The notes: a model not told the origin generated them from the letters alone. A stretch of DNA of 10,148 bases from Bordetella parapertussis (GCA_945895265.1 CAMDEF010000077.1:1-10148), one strand, 5' to 3'. Numbered from the stretch's first letter, positions 1 through 6,404 are shown. A program made the numbers and translations.

Positions 1-36
1 CGTTACGGAGACTAGGGCTTTCTCGGCGAATTCCAT
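1..36 (-). CDS. Possible 5' end of a divergent gene (12 codons visible)
   Basis: On the minus strand an ATG at 36-34 opens a frame that stays open to the window edge and reads MEFAEKALVSVT. The composition is compatible with a protein start, but twelve residues cannot identify a family. No clear Shine-Dalgarno sequence precedes it. A GCAGAC-N5-GTCTGC palindrome lies 8 bp upstream of the ATG, as an operator in a leader might. The alternative is that the frame is open by chance. Sequence beyond the left edge would decide. Confidence 0.25.
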   Translation of the reverse strand, partial: MEFAEKALVSVT

Positions 37-44
37 CAGGGTCA

Positions 45-72
45 GCAGACGTAAGGTCTGCACAAACAGACC
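45..72. promoter_or_regulatory. Palindrome with a third half-site, possible operator
   Basis: GCAGAC (45-50) and GTCTGC (56-61) are perfect inverted repeats separated by 5 bp. A further copy, CAGACC (67-72), is inverted relative to GGTCTG (55-60) with a 6-bp gap. The three half-sites lie between the possible leftward start at 36 and the rightward SDR promoter near 118-145. This arrangement is typical of an operator for a dimeric regulator. No regulator gene is visible here, so the role is inferred. Confidence 0.3.
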
Positions 73-117
73 GGATATAAGACTGCAACCACCTTTACTG
101 TCGATATCAAATATTTC

Positions 118-145
118 TTGCCAAACCGGGAGGCGTTCATATAAG
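118..145 (+). promoter_or_regulatory. Putative sigma-70 promoter for the first SDR gene
   Basis: A -35-like TTGCCA (118-123, five of six matches to consensus) and a -10-like TATAAG (140-145, five of six) are separated by 16 bp. Transcription from this pair would be expected to start around 151-153, essentially at the ATG at 152. That gives a leaderless or near-leaderless mRNA and agrees with the absence of a Shine-Dalgarno sequence before the start. Confidence 0.5.
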
Positions 146-151
146 ACAATA

Positions 152-898
152 ATGAAAATGGATTTAACTGGAAAGCGCGCGTTAATTGCTGGCGGCAGCC
201 GAGGCATTGGCTTGGCAATTGCCGACGCCTATGCACAGGCCGGTGCAGATGTTTCAATTTGTGCCAGAACCGAAGGCCCGTTGCGCGAAGCAGAGGTTGC
301 GCTCAAGAAGCACGGTCACAAGGTGCTTGCGACACCCTGCGATTTGGGCGATGCCAACGCCATTAAGCAGTGGGTAGAAGCGTCTGCTAAGTCGTTGGGC
401 GGCATCGACATTTTGGTTAACAACGCCTCGGGCTTTGGACGCACCGATGACGAGGCCGGCTGGGCCGTCAGCGTTCAAATCGATTTAATGGCAACGGTGC
501 GGGCCTGCCACGCTGCCATGCCCTACCTCGAGGCTCGCGGCGGTAGCATTTTGCATATTTCGTCGATTTCAGGCCTTGGGGCCAGCGTACGTACGCCACC
601 TTATGGTGCCATCAAAGCCGCCTTAATTGAATACACCCAAACACAAGCGCTGTCGTACGCTGGCAAAAAAATTCGCGTCAACTGCATTGCCCCGGGGTCG
701 ATCTTTTTTGAGGGCGGCACCTGGGACATCGCCAAGCGCGATAAGCCTGAGCTCTACGAACGTATTCTGGCTGGCATCCCCTCTGGGCGTTTTGGGATCC
801 CCGAAGAAATTGCAACGGTCGCTACCTTTCTGGCCAGTGATCTGGCGTCGTGGGTGACTGGGCAAACCATTGCAGTCGATGGCGGACAGAACCTGTAA
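152..898 (+). CDS. SDR-family NAD(P)-dependent oxidoreductase (copy 1)
   Basis: A classical short-chain dehydrogenase/reductase of 248 aa, the usual length, expected to be a soluble cytosolic enzyme interconverting an alcohol and a ketone. Visible motifs are the Rossmann glycine motif GGSRGIG (14-20), NNAS (90-93), the catalytic Ser138 and YGAIK with Tyr151 and Lys155, and a PG turn at 181-182. The C-terminal part ends VDGGQNL, as in FabG-like enzymes. Arg17 and Arg39 are the kind of basic residues often linked to NADP(H) preference. The catalytic-tetrad Asn is replaced by Asp111 when aligned with the neighbouring SDR. ATG at 152 is taken as the start; an in-frame ATG at 158 is also possible. 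There is no Shine-Dalgarno sequence, but a good promoter ends only 6 bp upstream. The substrate cannot be read from the sequence. The next gene is a second, divergent SDR, suggesting a shared pathway. Confidence 0.93.
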   Translation: MKMDLTGKRALIAGGSRGIGLAIADAYAQAGADVSICARTEGPLREAEVALKKHGHKVLATPCDLGDANAIKQWVEASAKSLGGIDILVNNASGFGRTDDEAGWAVSVQIDLMATVRACHAAMPYLEARGGSILHISSISGLGASVRTPPYGAIKAALIEYTQTQALSYAGKKIRVNCIAPGSIFFEGGTWDIAKRDKPELYERILAGIPSGRFGIPEEIATVATFLASDLASWVTGQTIAVDGGQNL

Positions 899-915
899 CA
901 AAATGACTCTACAGA

Positions 916-962
916 CCGAGCGTCCTGTCTTTCTGGACGGGCCCGCTCGGCCAGAAAGACGG
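916..962. repeat. Two interleaved, mutually exclusive inverted repeats
   Basis: Stem A pairs CCGAGCG (916-922) with CGCTCGG (944-950), 7 bp perfect. Stem B pairs GTCTTTCTGG (927-936) with CCAGAAAGAC (951-960), 10 bp perfect, extendable by a G-U pair and a C-G pair (926/961, 925/962). The 5' arm of B lies in the loop of A and the 3' arm of A lies in the loop of B, so they form alternatives. A simultaneous pseudoknot is unlikely because no nucleotides connect the two 3' arms. No U-tract follows stem B, so it is not a canonical intrinsic terminator. It sits between two SDR genes, where an attenuator-like switch, RNA-processing site or protein-binding site is possible. Confidence 0.6.
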
Positions 963-1017
963 TAGCAACCCGAAACAACTAGCGCGACTGATATTTTTCA
1001 TACCCAGCGAGATCAAC

Positions 1018-1803
1018 ATGACCGCTTTAATCACCTCACGATTAAAAGATCGCACCGTATTTATTAACGGCGGTGCGAGAGGGATCGGACGCGCCAGCGC
1101 CCTGCGTCTCGCCTCTGAGGGTGCCAAGGTATGGATCACAAGCCGCGACGAGGCAGCGATGGCCGAGGCGCTCAGCGAGGCAACCTCTCTGGGGCTCGTG
1201 ATCCACGGCTTGTTGATGGATTCGGCGGATACAACAGCGATTAAAGACGCGATCGCCCAGGTCTATGCAACCGACAAGCGTTTGGATATTCTGGTCAACA
1301 ATGCGGGCGGCTCGTTACAAACCCCCGCCCTGTTTGAGCAACAATCAGACGACGACTGGAAGCGGGTGCTAGATCTAAACATTATGGGCAGCGTCTGGGC
1401 ATGCCGCCAAGCTCTGCCGCTCATGACCGCCGCTGGAAAGGGACGTATTGTCAATGTCGGGTCAAAGGCGGGGCGCTTTAGCAGCAAGGTCTCAGGCGCC
1501 AACTATGCCGCATCGAAAGGTGCGATTAGCGCGCTCACGCGTCAACTTGCCGCTGAATATGGCCCCAAGGGCATTACCGTCAATTGCGTATGCCCTGGCT
1601 TGGTCATGACACCGCGCACCAAGGCACGTTGGGAGTCTCGCAAAACCCCAGAAGAACGTGCCTCGCTGCTCGAGAGCATCCCACTGAGACGTCATGCCGA
1701 GCCACAAGATGTCGCTGCAGCAATTGCTTTTTTGGCGTCTGACGACTCGGCCTTTATTACTGGGATTACACTGGACGTGAATGGCGGCGAAGTGATGGCG
1801 TAA
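1018..1803 (+). CDS. SDR-family NAD(P)-dependent oxidoreductase (copy 2)
   Basis: A second classical short-chain dehydrogenase/reductase, 261 aa, expected to be cytosolic. All catalytic elements are present: GGARGIG (18-24), NNAG (94-97), Asn121, Ser149, and Tyr163 and Lys167 in YAASK, followed by the CPG turn (192-194) and a VNGGEVMA C-terminus. Arg21 and Arg43 suggest NADP(H), but this is only indicative. It differs widely from the upstream SDR, so the two are not a recent duplication. The start at 1018 has a weak purine-rich GCGAGA at 1007-1012. The gene lies 119 nt downstream of the first SDR, with the interleaved hairpins between. Such paired SDRs often act in catabolic or lipid pathways, but the substrate is unknown. 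A small lipoprotein gene follows after 49 nt. Confidence 0.93.
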   Translation: MTALITSRLKDRTVFINGGARGIGRASALRLASEGAKVWITSRDEAAMAEALSEATSLGLVIHGLLMDSADTTAIKDAIAQVYATDKRLDILVNNAGGSLQTPALFEQQSDDDWKRVLDLNIMGSVWACRQALPLMTAAGKGRIVNVGSKAGRFSSKVSGANYAASKGAISALTRQLAAEYGPKGITVNCVCPGLVMTPRTKARWESRKTPEERASLLESIPLRRHAEPQDVAAAIAFLASDDSAFITGITLDVNGGEVMA

Positions 1804-1852
1804 GCCTCACCGACCAATCCCTACCCTTGGCATCACCAAACAGCGAACTCGT

Positions 1853-2335
1853 ATGCGTATCTTTGCCTTAGTCTCTTTGATATTTTTTTCTAGCTTGACG
1901 CTAAGCGGTTGCGGCACAAAAGCCGATGGCCCCGTCAAGCCGCCACCGGCTCGGATGGCGTCGGGTCTGTTCAAAAATGCCGATGCCAGCACCGTGAAAA
2001 ATAATCTCATGAGCGCCTGCTCAAAAAGTCGTCTGCGCATTCAAACAGATAAAAATGAAATCACATGCACCAGCGCTGAGATTGATCCGCAGCGCGAGGC
2101 CATGATTACGGCCCTGATCAATAATGAATGGGCGTTGCAATACAAAGACGTGGTCAGCTTTACGCTAAGCGTTGAAGGCGCCAACATACGCGTGAGCGCT
2201 AACTCGTATCTTGAATTTGTCATGCCCAAAAGCATGATGGCAGACGCGCCTACTAAATCAACGCGCAACCTGCTCGACGATGCCTCGTTTATCAATGCGC
2301 AACAGTTGCTGAAAGCGGCGGGCGCCTCTGAGTAA
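1853..2335 (+). CDS. Small lipoprotein of unknown function
   Basis: 160 aa with a type II signal peptide: a short basic start (MR), a hydrophobic core rich in Leu, Phe and Ser (3-17) and a lipobox LSGC (17-20), so Cys20 should be lipidated. Gly at +2, not Asp, fits sorting to the outer membrane. A proline-rich linker (27-33) leads to a roughly 125-residue mature domain with two further cysteines. These lie about 14 residues apart, before the predicted strand-rich part, and could form a disulphide in the periplasm. I do not recognise the family. No clear Shine-Dalgarno sequence precedes ATG 1853. The stop is only 6 nt from the carbonic anhydrase start, so the two are probably co-transcribed and perhaps translationally coupled. 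That association is positional only. Confidence 0.85.
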   Translation: MRIFALVSLIFFSSLTLSGCGTKADGPVKPPPARMASGLFKNADASTVKNNLMSACSKSRLRIQTDKNEITCTSAEIDPQREAMITALINNEWALQYKDVVSFTLSVEGANIRVSANSYLEFVMPKSMMADAPTKSTRNLLDDASFINAQQLLKAAGASE

Positions 2336-2341
2336 GTCGCC

Positions 2342-3016
2342 ATGTCATCGCCTAATAACCCTCACCACCTAACCGTTTTATTTGAAAAGAATCAACAATG
2401 GGTTGATTCGGTTCGCACCAGCGACCCCGACTTTTTTAAACGTCTGGCCAATCAACAATCACCTGAATATCTCTGGATCGGTTGCTCTGATTCGCGCGTA
2501 CCCGCCAATCAAATCACCGGTTTGGCACCTGGTGAGGTCTTTGTTCATCGCAACATCGCCAACGTTGTGGTGCACACTGATTTAAATGCCTTATCGGTGA
2601 TTCAGTTTGCGATCGATCAGCTCAAGGTCAAGCATATTATTGTGGTCGGACACTATGGCTGCGGCGGCGTTCGCGCTGCCCTTGAAAATATTCGCGTGGG
2701 CCTAGCCGACAACTGGATTCGTCACGTTAAAGATGTGCATGATAAGCACAGCTCATACCTCGGACGGGTCATGAATACTCAGCAAAGGCTTGATCACCTA
2801 TGCGAGCTCAACGTGATTGAGCAAGTCGTGAATGTTTGCCAAACAACAAGCGTGCAAGACGCCTGGTCGCGCGGTCAAACTGTCACTGTGCATGGGTGGG
2901 TCTACGACCTCAAAGACGGCCTCGTACGCGACATGGGGATCAGCATCGCCAACCTCGACGAACTTGAGCATCGCTATCGTGCCGTGCTCGCTAAGCGCTA
3001 TTCCGAGTCGGCATAG
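2342..3016 (+). CDS. can: Beta-carbonic anhydrase, E. coli Can type
   Basis: A cytosolic zinc enzyme that interconverts CO2 and bicarbonate, supplying bicarbonate for carboxylases. At 224 aa it matches the length of E. coli Can (220 aa, from memory) and aligns along its whole length. The active-site motif CSDSRVPA provides Cys48 with the Asp50/Arg52 dyad. HYGCGG provides the remaining zinc ligands, His104 and Cys107. HRNIAN (69-74) and HGWVYDLKDGL (184-194) are also family-typical. Trp45, Arg70 and Tyr188 look equivalent to the residues forming the regulatory bicarbonate pocket of type II beta enzymes, so pH- and bicarbonate-dependent allostery is plausible. The gene starts 6 nt after the lipoprotein stop, and purines around that stop (GAGTAAG) may serve as its ribosome-binding site. 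A 7-bp hairpin overlaps its own stop codon. Confidence 0.95.
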   Translation: MSSPNNPHHLTVLFEKNQQWVDSVRTSDPDFFKRLANQQSPEYLWIGCSDSRVPANQITGLAPGEVFVHRNIANVVVHTDLNALSVIQFAIDQLKVKHIIVVGHYGCGGVRAALENIRVGLADNWIRHVKDVHDKHSSYLGRVMNTQQRLDHLCELNVIEQVVNVCQTTSVQDAWSRGQTVTVHGWVYDLKDGLVRDMGISIANLDELEHRYRAVLAKRYSESA

Positions 3017-3035
3017 GCAAGGCTCACGTGCCTAT
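3013..3035 (+). terminator. Small hairpin at the end of the carbonic anhydrase gene
   Basis: ATAGGCA (3013-3019), which includes the stop codon TAG, pairs perfectly over 7 bp with TGCCTAT (3029-3035) around a 9-nt loop containing half of CACGTG. No U-run follows, so termination by this hairpin alone is doubtful. It may protect the 3' end of the mRNA. Confidence 0.3.
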
Positions 3036-3046
3036 TGAACGGTTGC

Positions 3047-3091
3047 GGTGAGGTCTAAGCAACTTTTGACAAAAGCTACTTAGGCCTCACC
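3047..3091. terminator. Long hairpin between convergent genes, probable bidirectional terminator
   Basis: GGTGAGGTCTAAG (3047-3059) pairs with CTTAGGCCTCACC (3079-3091) over 13 positions, 12 Watson-Crick and one G-U. After a 3x3 internal loop, an inner stem CTTTT/AAAAG (3063-3067/3071-3075) closes on a GAC loop. It lies between the ends of the carbonic anhydrase and MFS genes and its right arm reaches the first base of the MFS stop codon. Neither side carries the U-tract of a classic intrinsic terminator, so it may stop transcription with Rho or mainly shield both 3' ends. Confidence 0.55.
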
Positions 3092-4320
3092 TAATTGCGT
3101 ACTGCCTGGCGCACTCGCCAAAACAAGAAACCAGCAATAGCCAGATTCAGCAAATTCCAAAGCATGCCGTTGACCATTGCCATTTGGTATGAGCCAGTAA
3201 GGTCAAAAATCTTACCTGACATCCAGCCTCCAAGCGCCATCCCAAACATGGTGCACATGATCACCGAACCCACCCGCCGTCCTGCCTCGGCCGCTGGAAA
3301 GTATTCGCGAATGATAATTGCGTACGAAGGCACAATGCCGCCTTGAAACAGACCAAATAAAGCAGAAATTAGGTAGAGTGATACCAGCCCATCAAAGGGC
3401 AAGAACATGAACAAGGCGATGCCTTGCAAGGCCGAACCCAATAACAGGGTGCGGATACCTCCGATACGATCGCAAATCACCCCCGAAATCAGCCGACTAA
3501 TGATGCCGCAACCGAGCATCAGCGCCAACATTTCGGCACCGCGTGCCGGGCCGTAGCCCAGATCTGCGCAGTACGCCACGATATGTACCTGGGGCATCGA
3601 CATGGCAACGCAACACGCTAAGCCCGCCACGCACATCAAAAACTGTGCATGATTGATATTCAGGCCAAACGGCCTGGGGACGCCCGCCACTTGATTGTTC
3701 GCCAAAACCGACACTTGCGGCAAAGGGGGACGGCGGCGCATCAAAAAAGCCAGCAAAGCCACGCTGATTCCGGATAGCAGACCCATCCAAATATAGGTAT
3801 CACGCCAACCAATGGTCGAAACCCCCCACTGCGTCACAGGTGGCCAAATCGCGCCGGCTAAATAGTTGCCGCTCGCACATATCGCAACCGCGATTCCGCG
3901 ACGCTTATTCCACCAAAGTGAAGTATCTGCCACCAAAGGAGCAAACATCGCAGAGGTGCCAAAAAAACCTAAAAATATACCGTGCACCAGAGCAAATACA
4001 AGAAGATCCGTAGTGTGCGCGGCCCAGATAAAGCCGATCGATAAGCCCGCCGCCCCAATCAACAAACAGGTCCAGACACCCCACCGATCAGCCACGCGGC
4101 CCATGAGTAAGCCACCCGCGCCAAAACCGATCCACAAAAGCGTTGAGGGCAACGAAGCCTCTGAGCGCGATACACCAAACTCTGCTTGCACTTCGGGCAA
4201 CACGACCGAAACAATGAACATACAACTGCTGCCCATCACCATGATGACGAGCGCCTTCACAAGTCGCCACATCGCATAGCGAGAATCAATCAGGTGCTCA
4301 GGGGCATGTTGTACTGTCAT
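3091..4320 (-). CDS. MFS transporter, probable organic-acid permease
   Basis: 409 aa with about twelve hydrophobic membrane segments, an inner-membrane secondary transporter of the major facilitator superfamily. MFS motif A appears after TM2 as GRVADRWG (74-81) and again in the second half as GVICDRIG (280-287). The halves are joined by a basic, proline-rich cytoplasmic loop (about 195-222, RRRPP). The start chosen is ATG 4320-4318, preceded by AAAGAG at 4333-4328 with 7-nt spacing. A longer frame begins at 4398, but its extra 26 residues are not transporter-like and it lacks a ribosome site. The gene is divergent from a 2-hydroxy-acid oxidase across 175 nt. By that context it may import the oxidase's substrate, a monocarboxylate or hydroxy acid; this is inference, as the sequence itself does not give specificity. 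Confidence 0.92.
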   Translation of the reverse strand: MTVQHAPEHLIDSRYAMWRLVKALVIMVMGSSCMFIVSVVLPEVQAEFGVSRSEASLPSTLLWIGFGAGGLLMGRVADRWGVWTCLLIGAAGLSIGFIWAAHTTDLLVFALVHGIFLGFFGTSAMFAPLVADTSLWWNKRRGIAVAICASGNYLAGAIWPPVTQWGVSTIGWRDTYIWMGLLSGISVALLAFLMRRRPPLPQVSVLANNQVAGVPRPFGLNINHAQFLMCVAGLACCVAMSMPQVHIVAYCADLGYGPARGAEMLALMLGCGIISRLISGVICDRIGGIRTLLLGSALQGIALFMFLPFDGLVSLYLISALFGLFQGGIVPSYAIIIREYFPAAEAGRRVGSVIMCTMFGMALGGWMSGKIFDLTGSYQMAMVNGMLWNLLNLAIAGFLFWRVRQAVRN

Positions 4321-4495
4321 AGCAAGACTCTTTTTAAGATCGCACGAGGGCCTGAAAACGTGAGTGCAGCGTACCACGACAGACCAAACCCCGCCCAAGA
4401 TGACAAGTATTTTTTAAAGGGGGAGGATTTCTGTACATTCCGTTAAACTACGCCACGCATTTAGCGATGGCCAACAGTCAGCGGAGACCTCCCCC
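4321..4495. promoter_or_regulatory. Divergent intergenic region for MFS and hydroxy-acid oxidase genes
   Basis: This 175-nt region must hold promoters for both genes, but I find no convincing -35/-10 pair on either strand. GGGGGAGG (4419-4426) is exactly complementary to CCTCCCCC (4488-4495), which lies directly before the oxidase ATG. If the mRNA starts upstream of 4419, an 8-bp all-GC-rich stem could place the start codon at the base of a hairpin. The Shine-Dalgarno for the oxidase is GGAG (4483-4486), 9 nt before the ATG. Confidence 0.4.
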
Positions 4496-5650
4496 ATGAG
4501 CGTAATCACCAACATCGAAGACCTGCGCGTTTTAGCAAAAAAGCGCGTACCGCGCATGTTTTACGACTACGCAGACTCAGGCTCTTGGACAGAAAGCACT
4601 TACCGTGCCAACGAAAGTGATTTTCAAAAAATCAAGCTGCGTCAACGCATTTTGATCAACATGGAAAACCGCTCAACCGTCAGCAAAATGATCGGGCAAA
4701 AAGTTGCGATGCCTGTTGCCATTGCACCAACCGGCTTAACTGGCATGCAGCACGCCGACGGCGAGATTTTGGCCGCCAAAGTGGCAAAAGAGTTTGGCAT
4801 CCCCTTTACTTTATCGACCATGAGCATCTGCTCAATTGAAGCGGTGGCAGAGGGCACCAACCACCACCCCTTTTGGTTTCAACTTTATGTGATGAAAGAT
4901 CGCGACTTTATCGAGCGCCTGGTTGAACGTGCAAAGCGCGCCAATTGCTCGGCCCTGGTTTTAACACTTGACTTGCAGATCTTGGGGCAACGCCACAAAG
5001 ATCTCAAAAATGGCTTAAGCGCCCCGCCCAAGATGACCTTGGCCAATATGATTGATATTGCTACCAAGCCCCGCTGGGCGATGGGGATGCTTGGTACCAA
5101 AAATCGCCAATTTGGCAATATCGTTGGGCACGTGCAGGGTGTTAGTGACATGAGCAAACTCAGCGAATGGACCGCCTCGCAATTTGACCCGCGCCTGAAT
5201 TGGGATGACGTAGCCTGGATTAAAAAACTTTGGGGCGGCAAGCTGATCTTGAAAGGCATTCAAGACGTCGACGATGCGCGCATGGCACTGAATAGCGGAG
5301 CCGATGCTCTGATCGTCAGTAACCATGGCGGGCGTCAGCTTGATGGCGCTGCCTCGAGCATAGAATCATTACCTGCGATCGTCGACGCCGTCGGCAAACA
5401 AATCGAAATTCATATGGATGGCGGTGTGCGCAGCGGTCAAGATATTTTAAAAGCGCGTGCGCTTGGCGCTCAAGGTTGTTACATTGGACGCGCCTTTTTG
5501 TATGGCCTGGGTGCCATGGGTGAGACCGGAGTCAAAAAAGTACTTGAAATCTTACATAAAGAGCTTGACCTGACGATGGCCTTTTGTGGCCGCACCGATA
5601 TTGAAACCGTCGATAAAAGTATTTTGTTGCCGGGCACCTACCCTACTTAA
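4496..5650 (+). CDS. FMN-dependent alpha-hydroxy-acid oxidase/dehydrogenase
   Basis: 384 aa, a TIM-barrel flavoenzyme of the glycolate oxidase / L-lactate dehydrogenase (LldD) / mandelate dehydrogenase family, which oxidises an (S)-2-hydroxy acid to the 2-oxo acid. Visible active-site elements are Tyr25 in FYDYADSGS, the FMN loop PTG (78-80), QLY (129-131), Thr157, Arg166, Lys253, the catalytic His277 and Arg280 in SNHGGRQLDG, and the phosphate-binding DGGVR (308-312) with GR (331-332). The segment about 175-230 corresponds to the loop that is longer in membrane-associated lactate and mandelate dehydrogenases. A quinone-linked, membrane-bound enzyme is therefore as likely as an oxidase making peroxide. 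Start 4496 has a GGAG ribosome site. The divergent MFS gene suggests uptake of the substrate. The gene ends directly against a 16-bp tandem array. The exact substrate cannot be assigned. Confidence 0.93.
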   Translation: MSVITNIEDLRVLAKKRVPRMFYDYADSGSWTESTYRANESDFQKIKLRQRILINMENRSTVSKMIGQKVAMPVAIAPTGLTGMQHADGEILAAKVAKEFGIPFTLSTMSICSIEAVAEGTNHHPFWFQLYVMKDRDFIERLVERAKRANCSALVLTLDLQILGQRHKDLKNGLSAPPKMTLANMIDIATKPRWAMGMLGTKNRQFGNIVGHVQGVSDMSKLSEWTASQFDPRLNWDDVAWIKKLWGGKLILKGIQDVDDARMALNSGADALIVSNHGGRQLDGAASSIESLPAIVDAVGKQIEIHMDGGVRSGQDILKARALGAQGCYIGRAFLYGLGAMGETGVKKVLEILHKELDLTMAFCGRTDIETVDKSILLPGTYPT

Positions 5651-5857
5651 GTTGAAACACTCCAGCCTTAAAATAGTCAAAGCTTGATCGACTGAAACTT
5701 GATCAACTCAAGACTTTAAATGCTGCAAGCTTGAACGACTTAAAGCTTGAGCCAATCGAAACTTGAACCATTTAAAGCTTGAATCAATCGAAACTTAAAC
5801 CAATCGAAACTTGAACCATTTAAAGCTTGAGCCTCTCAACACTTGAAACACTCACCA
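5651..5857. repeat. Degenerate 16-bp tandem repeat array, about 13 units
   Basis: The gap is filled by units that start at 5651, 5667, 5683, 5698, 5714, 5730, 5746, 5762, 5778, 5794, 5810, 5826 and 5842, all 16 bp apart except one 15-bp unit (5683). The usual form is CTTGAACCAATCGAAA or CTTGAACCATTTAAAG; the unit at 5762 is identical to that at 5810. A 48-bp higher-order period is visible: 5746-5782 matches 5794-5830 except for two bases. AAGCTT recurs at 5680, 5727, 5743, 5775 and 5823. The array begins at the base after the oxidase TAA and runs into the next ATG at 5857. There are no spacers, so it is not CRISPR-like. It could bind protein cooperatively or be a slipped-strand minisatellite; function is unknown. 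Confidence 0.88.
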
Positions 5858-6393
5858 TGAACAAAAACAATTCAACTTTAAGATTGCTGCCGCGCTGGAT
5901 CTTCATGAGCCGGTGGCTTCAGGCCCCGCTTTATATCGGCCTTATCGTCGCGCAGGGTGTTTACGTCTGGCAATTCTGGAAAGAGCTCATACACCTGATT
6001 GCCATGATGAGCGTTGACAAGGCGATCACCGAGACCGAGCTCATGCTGATCGTGCTGGGTTTGATTGACGTCGTCATGATTTCAAACCTGCTAGTCATGG
6101 TCATTGTTGGGGGCTGGGAAACCTTCGTCTCGCGCATGGGCCTTAAAGATCATCCCGATCAGCCTGAGTGGCTATCACACGTCAATGCAGGGGTGTTAAA
6201 GGTCAAACTTGCAACAGCGATTATCGGGATTTCATCGATTCACTTACTCAAGACTTTTATTAATGCCCCCAGCATTGAAGAATCCACTCTGATGTGGCAA
6301 ACGCTGATTCATCTGGCCTTTGTCTTATCCGCCATCGCAATTGCCTACACCGAAAAACTATTGAGCCAAGCTCACCAACCACAAAGCCACTAA
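5857..6393 (+). CDS. UPF0114 (YqhA-like) membrane protein
   Basis: 178 aa, closely resembling E. coli YqhA of the UPF0114/TIGR00645 family, inner-membrane proteins of uncertain function. Recognisable family stretches are [14 protein letters not shown] (about 20-33), [30 protein letters not shown] (centre), the Lys-containing KVKLA segment and [10 protein letters not shown], then [14 protein letters not shown] near the C-terminus. About four hydrophobic segments span the membrane. I chose ATG 5857; a TTG at 5827 in the same frame would add ten residues encoded by the repeat array and is unlikely. The start has no good Shine-Dalgarno sequence, unusual next to its neighbour. The gene heads a tight unit with the DUF4337 and PhoD genes, and its stop lies inside the ribosome site of the next gene. 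Confidence 0.9.
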   Translation: MNKNNSTLRLLPRWIFMSRWLQAPLYIGLIVAQGVYVWQFWKELIHLIAMMSVDKAITETELMLIVLGLIDVVMISNLLVMVIVGGWETFVSRMGLKDHPDQPEWLSHVNAGVLKVKLATAIIGISSIHLLKTFINAPSIEESTLMWQTLIHLAFVLSAIAIAYTEKLLSQAHQPQSH

Positions 6394-6397
6394 GGAA
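6391..6397 (+). promoter_or_regulatory. Ribosome-binding site fused to the upstream stop codon
   Basis: TAAGGAA contains both the TAA stop of the UPF0114 gene and a strong AAGGAA Shine-Dalgarno sequence, 7 nt before ATG 6405. It fixes the DUF4337 start and suggests translational coupling of the two membrane-protein genes. Confidence 0.75.
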
Positions 6398-6404
6398 CCC
6401 AGTT

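Noticed and set aside
916..962. H-type RNA pseudoknot from the interleaved repeats
   Set aside because: The two 3' arms are directly adjacent, leaving no loop to span the 7-bp stem, so both stems together are sterically unlikely.
3866..4279. 137-codon open frame on the + strand antisense to the MFS gene
   Set aside because: It has low-complexity, lysine- and proline-rich composition with no family motif or ribosome site, and lies wholly inside a clear transporter gene.
4321..4398. MFS reading frame extended to an ATG at 4398
   Set aside because: The 26 extra residues do not look like a transporter N-terminus and lack a ribosome site, whereas ATG 4320 has AAAGAG at good spacing.
5827..5856. 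TTG start at 5827 for the UPF0114 gene
   Set aside because: The ten extra residues would be coded by the last two repeat units, and ATG 5857 fits the family start better.
5651..5857. CRISPR array or classical plasmid-type iterons
   Set aside because: Units are contiguous without unique spacers, and no cas, rep or DnaA-like gene is nearby.
6294..6404. Upstream extension of the DUF4337 frame
   Set aside because: It would overlap the UPF0114 gene by about 100 nt, and a strong ribosome site marks ATG 6405.
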